This document shows positions 1 to 5,630 of a stretch of 7,857 bases of DNA, piece by piece. Both the position numbers and the translations under genes were made by a program. The stretch covers positions 1 to 7,857 of the forward strand of contig CAJXWI010000102.1 in the NCBI GenBank assembly GCA_913062735.1. The letters run 5' to 3'. Origin of the DNA: an uncultured Arcobacter sp. GTDB lineage: Bacteria; Campylobacterota; Campylobacteria; Campylobacterales; Arcobacteraceae. Under the pieces are notes generated by a model. That model saw nothing but the letters and a program-made list of their open reading frames with translations, did no database searches and was not told the DNA's origin. Position 1 is the stretch's first letter, and each line of letters begins with the position of its first letter.

Positions 1-173
1 ATGTAAAAACAACAAAGTTTTGGCAATTTAATTCTTGGGATAAATTTGTCATTCCAAAACCTTTTGGTAGAATAGACTTTTACATATCAGAAGCACACAG
101 TCTTGATGACTTAGAAGTAGAAGACGCGAAAAATCTTGTAAGAAAAAAACTCTTAATAAATTCTATGACCTAA
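1..173 (+). CDS. Lysophospholipid acyltransferase, DUF374 family (3' end only)
   Basis: The reading frame starting at base 3 is open from the window edge to the TAA at 171-173 and encodes the last 56 residues of a protein whose start lies outside the window. The tail contains SWDKFVIPKPFGRIDFYIS, which resembles the conserved C-terminal region of DUF374 lysophospholipid acyltransferases (SWDxFxIPKPF). In Helicobacter and Campylobacter a DUF374 protein, LpxJ, is a secondary lipid A acyltransferase at the inner membrane, so a role in lipid A acylation is possible. The catalytic HxxxxD region lies upstream and cannot be seen, so substrate and activity are unverified. The next gene starts 10 bases downstream on the same strand, suggesting co-transcription. 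The ATG-TAA at bases 1-6 is in another frame and is meaningless. Confidence 0.65.
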   Translation, partial: VKTTKFWQFNSWDKFVIPKPFGRIDFYISEAHSLDDLEVEDAKNLVRKKLLINSMT

Positions 174-183
174 GGCTTAGTTT

Positions 184-1752
184 ATGTTTAATAAAGAATC
201 TCAATATATAAATATTATTAAACAAGACAAACAGCTAAAACTCAATTACAAAAAAATAAAAAATGATCAAATAATTTCAGCAAATCAGGCATCTTTTTTA
301 TTGCAAGATGATTTTTTAAGCAAAGATATTGTGTTTAAACTAGATGCTTTAAAAGAAGAGGTTTTTGAAACGTTTACAACTTCTTTACTTGTGAATTCAA
401 ATGAACGTATTATTAGAGCTAAAAATACTTATAATAAAAATGATACATATTGTGTTAAACTCAATGAAGAATATAATTTACTAATGAAAAAAGAAAGTTT
501 ATTTGAATTTGAACATTATTACAAGAAAATTGGATTTGACTATACATTTTCCCCTTTTCACATATTAAATTTACACAATGAACAAAATCCTAAACCCAAC
601 TCTTTAAGTGTTTTAATTGTTAATTATCACGCTTATATTTTAATAGTAAATGAAAAAAATGATATTGTTTTTTATAAAATTGCACAAATATCCTCTTTTG
701 ACGATATTAAAACATCTTCTTTTTATGAAAATGAACAAGTGGGTCAAAAACTTTATGATGAAATATATTATTTTGAACTTACAAACTTAATTAAAGAAGC
801 TGTCAAAGAGTACTATTCAAAAAAACATGTTTCTTTTATTGATCAAATTACCATTTTATATAATCAAAAACAATTAGATAATTCACAAATTAAAAACTTT
901 GAAGACGAACTTTTAATAGAAGTAAATTATCATAGTATTTCTATTACAGAATCTTTATATGAGCTAAGTCATCGCTCTTTTAATAAATCTTATTCTAAGG
1001 TAAGAATAAAAAAGAAGAGCTTTTTTAAACCTTTTGTTAGTGCGGCATTATTCATTATAATAATGGCGCTGGCTTACATTTCTTATGACAGATATGAGGA
1101 AGCAAGTCAAAATAAAGAGTTAATAAAACAGGCACATTCTTTAAATGAAGAACTTATTTTGCCCAATCATATTATTAAAAATAAAGAAATAAAAAATGTT
1201 CTCTTAACGCACTTTGATATTATTCCTTATAATATGGTCTTAAAAAAATTAACGCTTGATGAAATGGATTCTTTTATATTAATTGATGTCTTGGATAATA
1301 CAACCTACTCTAAGTTAATGAAAAGCAGATTTTTAAAATATTATAAACGAAGTAATATTGAATATTCAAATACTGATGCTATTGTAAAACAAGCTATTAT
1401 TCAAAATAAAGGAAAAAAATTTTCTCAGACAATAAAAGTAGGGTCTTTACCTAATTATATTAAAGATGATTTTTTACTTGAAAAAAGAGTTGCAAATCAA
1501 ATAAAAAATATATTTCCACAAGATACAAAAATTGAATATTTAAATACTTTTAGCTCAAATATTATTACTTATAATTATTCTCTTAGTTTAAAAATGAAAC
1601 AACCAATGGAATTATTTAATTTAATTGATAATTTAAATGATGAAGTATATTCTATTAATATCTCTTATCCATTAATGTTGAATGTAAATGAAGAAGATGA
1701 AATAGAAGTGGCTTTTTTACTTCAGTTTCATCAAAATAAAAAGATTAAATAA
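184..1752 (+). CDS. Single-pass membrane protein with PilM/GspL-like cytoplasmic half (function unknown)
   Basis: This 522-residue protein is not one I can name. Residues 1-279 are cytoplasmic by the positive-inside rule (KVRIKKK just before the membrane). A single hydrophobic segment spans about 284-301, and about 220 residues follow outside. Within the first half, residues 140-166 form two strands flanking a turn (VLIVNYHAYILIVN then IVFYKI), followed by a helix near 198-212 and FIDQITILYNQ at 218-228. That order resembles the second subdomain of PilM/GspL actin-like proteins, but no clear nucleotide-binding motif is visible. After the membrane comes a short helix, then alternating strands and helices, ending in strand-helix-strand blocks (about 465-515) reminiscent of PilO/GspL ferredoxin-like domains. 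A weak AAGG at 172-175, overlapping the upstream stop codon, precedes the ATG, so translation may be coupled to the acyltransferase. From memory, Campylobacter genomes also carry a large uncharacterised gene after the DUF374 gene. The fold assignment is inference. Confidence 0.85.
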   Translation: MFNKESQYINIIKQDKQLKLNYKKIKNDQIISANQASFLLQDDFLSKDIVFKLDALKEEVFETFTTSLLVNSNERIIRAKNTYNKNDTYCVKLNEEYNLLMKKESLFEFEHYYKKIGFDYTFSPFHILNLHNEQNPKPNSLSVLIVNYHAYILIVNEKNDIVFYKIAQISSFDDIKTSSFYENEQVGQKLYDEIYYFELTNLIKEAVKEYYSKKHVSFIDQITILYNQKQLDNSQIKNFEDELLIEVNYHSISITESLYELSHRSFNKSYSKVRIKKKSFFKPFVSAALFIIIMALAYISYDRYEEASQNKELIKQAHSLNEELILPNHIIKNKEIKNVLLTHFDIIPYNMVLKKLTLDEMDSFILIDVLDNTTYSKLMKSRFLKYYKRSNIEYSNTDAIVKQAIIQNKGKKFSQTIKVGSLPNYIKDDFLLEKRVANQIKNIFPQDTKIEYLNTFSSNIITYNYSLSLKMKQPMELFNLIDNLNDEVYSINISYPLMLNVNEEDEIEVAFLLQFHQNKKIK

Positions 1753-1754
1753 AC

Positions 1755-2816
1755 TTACCAGACTTTTAATTCATTGTAAATTGAGTCTCTCTCAACAGGT
1801 GTAAATCCAGAGTTTTTAATTAAATCAACAAAGTTCTTTACTTCAATTCCATAAGCACTAGGTGCTCCTGCAGCACTTTGAATAGATTCTTTCTCAATAG
1901 TTCCATCTAAATCATTTGCTCCAAATTCTTGAGCGATTAGGGCTAATTTAACAGTAGATGTTGCCCAGTATGCTTTTATGTTTGAGAAATTATCTAAAAC
2001 AATTCTAGAGATACAGTATGTTTTTAATATTTCTTGACCACTTAGAGCTTTTTTAACTTTTAAAAAATTGTTTTCTGTTTGATAAACAAGAGGAATAAAG
2101 GCATTAAATCCACCTGTAATATCTTGTAAATCTCTTAATCTCATCATATGATCAATTCTATGTTCTCGTGTCTCAATATGTCCAAATAACATGGTAGCAT
2201 TACTTTGTTGACCTGCTTCATGCCATAATTTATGAATTTCTAGCCATTGAGCAGAAGTAACCTTTCCTCCACATATTCTTTTTCTTACCTTTTCATCAAA
2301 AATTTCAGCCCCACCACCTGGCATAGAATCAATTCCATGATCTTTCATCATGGCAATTAATTCTTTATAACTAAGATTATATTCTGTACTTAAAAAATGA
2401 ATTTCTGCAGCTGTTAAAGCTTTAACATGAATTAGAGGATAGGCATTTTTGATTTTCTTAAAAACATCCATATACCATTGTAATCCTGTTTTGGGATTAT
2501 GTGCAGATACAATATGCACTTCTTTAATTCCATTTTTACTAGAGTTTTTAACGACTTCTAAAATTTCTTCGTGTGTCATAGTATATTGTAAAGGATTTTT
2601 TCTACTTGAAGAGTAGGCACAAAAATGGCATACGTCTTTACAGACATTCGTAGGATTAATATGTCTGTTAATATTAAAATAGGTTTTTTTCTTGTGTTTT
2701 GATTCTCTTATTTTATTGGCATACTTACCTAAGGTAAAAAGATCTAAATCATAAAGTTGTATGGCATCTTCATACGATAATCGTTCATTTTTTTCTAATT
2801 TTTCTAATATACTCAT
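1755..2816 (-). CDS. mqnE: Aminofutalosine synthase MqnE (radical SAM)
   Basis: A 353-residue radical SAM enzyme of the futalosine menaquinone pathway. MqnE adds the 5'-deoxyadenosyl radical of SAM to 3-[(1-carboxyvinyl)oxy]benzoate and gives aminofutalosine, in the cytoplasm. The 4Fe-4S cluster motif CxxxCxxC is at C59, C63 and C66, within NPTNVCKDVCHFCAYSS. Other family marks are EVHIVSAHNP (99-108), KALTAAEI (132-139), the SAM-contacting MPGGGAEIF (165-173), and the segment ATMLFGHIETREHRIDHM. I prefer MqnE over the related cyclase MqnC because of the HIV..HNP and KALTAAEI segments and the GHIET block. Length is slightly short but complete. It is the last gene of a five-gene operon, six bases after the stop of the 105-residue gene. 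Its Shine-Dalgarno AGGA overlaps that stop codon. The stop codon lies two bases from that of the convergent gene. Confidence 0.93.
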   Translation of the reverse strand: MSILEKLEKNERLSYEDAIQLYDLDLFTLGKYANKIRESKHKKKTYFNINRHINPTNVCKDVCHFCAYSSSRKNPLQYTMTHEEILEVVKNSSKNGIKEVHIVSAHNPKTGLQWYMDVFKKIKNAYPLIHVKALTAAEIHFLSTEYNLSYKELIAMMKDHGIDSMPGGGAEIFDEKVRKRICGGKVTSAQWLEIHKLWHEAGQQSNATMLFGHIETREHRIDHMMRLRDLQDITGGFNAFIPLVYQTENNFLKVKKALSGQEILKTYCISRIVLDNFSNIKAYWATSTVKLALIAQEFGANDLDGTIEKESIQSAAGAPSAYGIEVKNFVDLIKNSGFTPVERDSIYNELKVW

Positions 2817-2822
2817 TTTGTC

Positions 2823-3140
2823 CTACTTACAGTCTATATCTTTTGTAGGTACTTGATTCTTATTGTATATAAAAATCAAGCCCTTACATTGTGTATTATT
2901 ATTTAAGTTAGTGAATTTTATCTTAAATAAATAGCCTTTTTGCTTAGTACCTTCATCTTTTACTTCACTTTTATTATATACGCTTATATTTGCTACGTTT
3001 TTATAGCCTAAAAGGTTCAAGTATTCTTTTACTTTTAATTCTTTGCTAAGAGAAACAACATACATTAAAGCTAAAGAAATAACAAGAACCAGTGTTATTA
3101 GAATAACATTGCTTCTTGGAATTTTTCTTGTTTTTATCAT
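2823..3140 (-). CDS. Small single-pass membrane protein, unknown function
   Basis: A 105-residue protein I do not recognise. A basic N-terminus (K3, R5, K6, R9) precedes one hydrophobic segment at about residues 12-31, predicting a cytoplasmic N-terminus and an extracytoplasmic domain of about 70 residues. That domain carries two cysteines, C85 and C104, which could form a disulfide at the very C-terminus. The ATG overlaps the stop codon of the carbonic anhydrase gene in an ATGA (3140-3137), so translational coupling is likely, and its TAG is six bases before mqnE. The tight packing between two recognised enzyme genes supports it being a real gene. No motif connects it to carbonic anhydrase or menaquinone synthesis. 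Confidence 0.8.
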   Translation of the reverse strand: MIKTRKIPRSNVILITLVLVISLALMYVVSLSKELKVKEYLNLLGYKNVANISVYNKSEVKDEGTKQKGYLFKIKFTNLNNNTQCKGLIFIYNKNQVPTKDIDCK

Positions 3141-3781
3141 ATTAATAAATCTTCTAAAGGGAAAAAATTATTTGAATTTTCATCATAATAAGAGATGGTT
3201 CCATCTTCAAGAGTGTAATACCAACCATGAATAATAAGCTCTTTATTTTTTACTTTTTCTTGTACGGCTGGGTAGGTTAAAAGATTTTTTAATTGATATT
3301 TAATTGAATTTTTTTCTGTTTCTTTGTACATTTCTTCTTTTGTGCTAAAATTAGCGTTTTTAAGTGCTATTGCTTTTGCTTCTTCTCCTAGTTTTAACCA
3401 GGTTTTTACATGTGCTAATTCTTTTGTATTGGGAATATCTTTATACAAACTTTCACATGCTCCACAATGAGAATGTCCACATACAATAATATTTTTCACT
3501 CCTAAAACTGAAACAGCATATTCAATAGCAGCAGCAGACCCATGGTAATCTTCATCGTGTTTATATTGTGGCACAAAGTTTCCTACATTTCTTAATATAA
3601 ACATGTCACCTGGTCTGGTATTTAACATTAAATCTGGAGTTACTCGTGAGTCACAGCAAGAGATGAAGAGTACTTCAGGTTTTTGTCCATGCTTGATAGT
3701 TTCATCCATATCTTTTTTATAATCAGGAAAACTTTCATTTCTGAATATTTTATTTCCTTTTATTAAATCTCTAATTGGCAT
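3137..3781 (-). CDS. can: Beta-class carbonic anhydrase
   Basis: A 214-residue beta-carbonic anhydrase that interconverts CO2 and bicarbonate. The zinc-site residues are all present: C42, D44 and R46 in SCCDSRV (41-47), and H103 and C106 in CGHSHCGAC (101-109). D44 and R46 form the usual catalytic dyad. The GDMFILRNVGNFV segment (58-70) and HGSAAAIEYAVSVLGV (80-95) are also typical, and the length is normal for the family. No signal peptide is visible, so it should be cytoplasmic. Its ATG overlaps the TAA of the 78-residue gene by one base (TAATG). The ribosome site is weak, consistent with coupling. Lying downstream of bioF, it could supply bicarbonate to biotin-dependent carboxylases, which is inference from context. 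The gene symbol follows general usage for this class. Confidence 0.95.
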   Translation of the reverse strand: MPIRDLIKGNKIFRNESFPDYKKDMDETIKHGQKPEVLFISCCDSRVTPDLMLNTRPGDMFILRNVGNFVPQYKHDEDYHGSAAAIEYAVSVLGVKNIIVCGHSHCGACESLYKDIPNTKELAHVKTWLKLGEEAKAIALKNANFSTKEEMYKETEKNSIKYQLKNLLTYPAVQEKVKNKELIIHGWYYTLEDGTISYYDENSNNFFPLEDLLI

Positions 3782-4017
3782 TATTTACTCGTTATTTTGA
3801 TTATTTTTTTATCGTTAATAGTTATAAGGGTAATTTTTTTTATGCTGTCTTCATCATCTCTTCTTGGCTCATAATATTCAATTATATAATCTATTTTGTG
3901 GCAAGATACTAAGGTAGTAAAATTAGATAATTTAAGGCTTTCACATTTTTTTGGATTAATTGCATCTGCAAAAATGGGAGCCAAACAAAGGCTTAGTAGT
4001 AATAGTATTTTATTCAT
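3781..4017 (-). CDS. Small exported protein, unknown function
   Basis: A 78-residue protein I do not recognise. It begins with a textbook Sec signal peptide: N2-K3, a leucine-rich core (4-13), then APIFADA with likely cleavage after A17 or A19. The mature part would be about 60 residues, with two cysteines (C25, C39) that could pair in the periplasm, a charged middle (EPRRDDEDSIKK) and a strand-rich end. C11 is not in a convincing lipobox because residue 10 is leucine. The start is supported by AAAGGA seven bases before the ATG. It overlaps the end of bioF by eight bases and the start of the carbonic anhydrase gene by one base, so it belongs to the operon. Confidence 0.8.
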   Translation of the reverse strand: MNKILLLLSLCLAPIFADAINPKKCESLKLSNFTTLVSCHKIDYIIEYYEPRRDDEDSIKKITLITINDKKIIKITSK

Positions 4018-5110
4018 TTATATATCCTTTTAGTAAATTACAAACTTCTTGTAAATCATGTTCACTTACATCAATTTTTGCTATAAGTCGTATAATGGCT
4101 TTTTTTACTGTTGGTTGCCTAATCGCACCTAACAAAAAACCTTTTTCTTTTAGTAAATTCTGAATTTCAATAACTTTTTTATTATCATTTATTATAATAG
4201 GAATTATTAAACTTTTGGACTTTATTCCCAATGTTTCTTCAATAATATTTAAATTCTTTTTAATTTTTTCTTTTATTGTTTTTTTGTTTTTTATAATATA
4301 GCTTAAGGCTTCATTTCCCAAAGCGGTATCAAATAAAGAAGGTGCAGTTGTATAAATCATAGCTTTGGCTCTGTTTTGTAAAAATGAAATTATATGGGAT
4401 GAAGCTAAGATATACGCACCATAAGAACCGTAAGATTTTCCCAGTGTTCCCATTTTAATATGATTTTCTTCAACGTTAATATTGTAATAATCAAATATAC
4501 CAAATAAATCATCTCCTAAAACACCAGAAGAATGTGCCTCATCAACAATTAATAAAGAAGAATATTTATTAGCCAAGGTAAAGATATCTTTATTGGCTAA
4601 ATCACCATGCATAGAATATACACCTTCAATAGCAATAATTCTTCTGCCTTTTACACTTGTTTCTTTAAGTAAAGACTCTAGATGCTCTGCATCATTATGT
4701 CTAAAAATATGTACTTGTTCTTTTTTTAAATGCTGTATTGCGAACATGCCACTTGCATGATACTCTTCATCAATAAATAGAATATCTGTTTTTCTTATTA
4801 ATGCATCAAACATTGCAAGGTTAGCTAAAAAACCAGAACCTACAATAATGGCATCTTCAAAATGATTGACGTTAATAAGGTTTTGTTCAAACTCTTGATG
4901 TATTTCACTGTATCCATTTACAAGCATTGAAGCTTTAGGTGAATGCGAAGATAGTTGTGAGACTTTGATATAGGCATTATGCAGTAAATCTTTATTACAT
5001 GCTAGCCCCAAGTAATCGTTTGAGGCAAGATCAATTAAGTCTTGATTATGAATAATTCTTTGTCTAAAGCGATTGGCTTTTTTGATTGCATTTAACTCTT
5101 TTGAATACAA
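4010..5110 (-). CDS. bioF: 8-amino-7-oxononanoate synthase BioF
   Basis: A 366-residue PLP-dependent enzyme of the alpha-oxoamine synthase family. BioF condenses L-alanine with pimeloyl-ACP or pimeloyl-CoA, releasing CO2, in the first dedicated ring-building steps of biotin synthesis in the cytoplasm. Visible marks are LASNDYLGL (28-36), SHSPKASMLVNGY (55-67), the cofactor-stacking H118 in EEYHASG, EGVYSMHGD (162-170), D190 and H193 in VDEAHSSGVLG, and the Schiff-base lysine K225 in GTLGKSYGSYGAY. The N-terminus (MYSKELNAIKKANRFRQR) and SHSPKASMLVNGY resemble the Helicobacter pylori protein as I remember it. The start codon is TTG, chosen because this N-terminus aligns with the family and a strong AGGAG lies five bases upstream. 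It is the first gene of the operon, directly behind a consensus -10 box. No other bio genes are in the window. Confidence 0.93.
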   Translation of the reverse strand: MYSKELNAIKKANRFRQRIIHNQDLIDLASNDYLGLACNKDLLHNAYIKVSQLSSHSPKASMLVNGYSEIHQEFEQNLINVNHFEDAIIVGSGFLANLAMFDALIRKTDILFIDEEYHASGMFAIQHLKKEQVHIFRHNDAEHLESLLKETSVKGRRIIAIEGVYSMHGDLANKDIFTLANKYSSLLIVDEAHSSGVLGDDLFGIFDYYNINVEENHIKMGTLGKSYGSYGAYILASSHIISFLQNRAKAMIYTTAPSLFDTALGNEALSYIIKNKKTIKEKIKKNLNIIEETLGIKSKSLIIPIIINDNKKVIEIQNLLKEKGFLLGAIRQPTVKKAIIRLIAKIDVSEHDLQEVCNLLKGYINE

Positions 5111-5115
5111 AAAGT

Positions 5116-5122
5116 CTCCTCT
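5116..5122 (-). promoter_or_regulatory. Strong ribosome binding site fixing the bioF TTG start
   Basis: Read on the minus strand, the sequence is AGAGGAG followed by ACTTT and then the TTG start at 5110-5108. This is a near-ideal Shine-Dalgarno sequence with five-base spacing, and it supports TTG as the real start codon of bioF. Confidence 0.8.
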
Positions 5123-5134
5123 TGTTAGTAGTGG

Positions 5135-5140
5135 ATTATA
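5135..5140 (-). promoter_or_regulatory. Sigma-70 type -10 box for the bioF operon
   Basis: The minus strand carries a perfect TATAAT at 5140-5135. Transcription would start near 5128, giving a leader of about 18 bases that contains the bioF ribosome site. No good -35 hexamer stands at 17 bases; TTGCTA sits about 19 bases upstream. Weak or absent -35 boxes with T-rich upstream DNA are usual for housekeeping promoters in Campylobacterota. Assignment is by consensus and position only. Confidence 0.65.
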
Positions 5141-5320
5141 GTCAATTCTTTATTAAATTTAGCAAGTGTTTTTCAATTAAAAGAAAAGAAGATAATATTT
5201 TAGGAAAAAGCAGTATTTTGTGATTATTAAATAATTGTGGTGTTTTTACTGACAATCCCAAGTAATTTAATAAGGATATTTCATAATTTGGAAAAGTAAA
5301 ATAATAATAATAACTTATGG

Positions 5321-5363
5321 GTTTATTTATTATTATTAATTAGATAAATAATAAATAATAAAC
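5321..5363. repeat. Imperfect AT-rich inverted repeat
   Basis: The left arm 5321-5340 begins GTTTATT and the right arm 5344-5363 ends AATAAAC. The arms are complementary at 17 of 20 positions around a three-base centre. The right arm coincides with the first copies of the 7-bp repeat, so part of the symmetry may follow from low complexity. Confidence 0.5.
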
Positions 5364-5378
5364 AATAAATAACAAATA
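5344..5378. repeat. Five tandem 7-bp repeats, consensus ATAAAYA
   Basis: Five consecutive heptamers fit ATAAAYA with one deviation. Units 1, 2 and 4 are ATAAATA, unit 3 is ATAAACA and unit 5 is ACAAATA. A sixth, diverged unit (ATATAAA) follows. The array lies in non-coding DNA about 250 bases before the chemoreceptor start. A length-variable tract or a protein-binding array are both possible; nothing in the sequence decides. Confidence 0.6.
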
Positions 5379-5424
5379 ATATAAATTATAAAGAGTGCTA
5401 TATCCATAGAATAAATCAATTGTT

Positions 5425-5472
5425 TAATATTATCAAAAATTAATATATAAATATTAATTTTTAATAATATTA
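5425..5472. repeat. 22-bp near-perfect inverted repeat with 4-base loop
   Basis: The left arm 5425-5446 and right arm 5451-5472 are complementary except for one C/A mismatch (5434 against 5463), with loop ATAA at 5447-5450. The stem is otherwise all A/T pairs. It lacks the GC stem and trailing T run of a standard intrinsic terminator. Confidence 0.7.
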
Positions 5473-5541
5473 CTTTACTCAATTTACTAATAGAATTTTA
5501 GAATTACTTTTTTAAATTTAATAAGTGATTTTATTATAAGT

Positions 5542-5584
5542 TAAAAAAAATAATAAAAAATTAATACTTTTATTATTTTTTTTA
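5542..5584. repeat. 17-bp perfect inverted repeat with A8/T8 ends
   Basis: Arms 5542-5558 and 5568-5584 are perfectly complementary around a nine-base loop (AATTAATAC). Each arm includes an eight-base homopolymer: A at 5543-5550 and T at 5576-5583. It ends 46 bases before the chemoreceptor ATG, so it lies either in the mRNA leader or in the promoter, where A/T tracts would bend DNA or act as an UP-like element. Confidence 0.65.
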
Positions 5585-5619
5585 GATTAAAATTACTTAT
5601 ATCTACTTATATTATTAAA

Positions 5620-5624
5620 AAGGA
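5620..5624 (+). promoter_or_regulatory. Ribosome binding site of the chemoreceptor gene
   Basis: AAGGA six bases before the ATG at 5631 is a good Shine-Dalgarno sequence and supports this start. The encoded protein then opens directly with a basic residue pair and a membrane segment, as expected for a chemoreceptor. Confidence 0.75.
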
Positions 5625-5630
5625 AACGCA

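Larger units (their letters stand above)
5111..5630. other. Long AT-rich divergent intergenic region
   Basis: These 520 bases separate bioF (minus) from the chemoreceptor gene (plus). I see no protein-coding gene and no RNA gene of a recognisable family. It contains the bioF promoter at its left end, a run of ATA trinucleotides (5301-5313), five 7-bp tandem repeats (5344-5378), three A/T-dominated inverted repeats (5321-5363, 5425-5472, 5542-5584) and the chemoreceptor ribosome site at its right end. Between about 5290 and 5620 G and C are rare. No convincing sigma-54 (GG-N10-GC type) or FliA-type promoter was found for the chemoreceptor; several TATAAT-like hexamers exist but cannot be ranked by eye. 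Confidence 0.8.

Noticed and set aside
3043..3234. Open frame of 63 codons on the + strand
   Set aside because: It lies antisense to the 105-residue gene and the end of carbonic anhydrase, has no family features or ribosome site, and is explained as a shadow of those genes.
3985..3987. C11 of the 78-residue protein as a lipoprotein cysteine
   Set aside because: The preceding residues LSL do not fit a lipobox (position -1 should be G, A or S), and a normal signal peptidase I site follows at A17 or A19.
3960..4163. Open frame of 67 codons on the + strand
   Set aside because: It is antisense to the end of bioF and the start of the 78-residue gene, which have much stronger support.
5317..5343. 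Eight-codon open frame beginning ATGGGT on the + strand
   Set aside because: It has no ribosome site and sits inside low-complexity repeats, so there is no reason to call it a leader peptide.
5425..5472. Intrinsic terminator
   Set aside because: The stem has no GC pairs and no T run follows it, and no gene ends nearby on either strand.
5111..5630. Possible replication origin, because of AT richness and repeats
   Set aside because: I found no cluster of DnaA boxes resembling TTATCCACA, and neither neighbour is a gene usually found at an origin.
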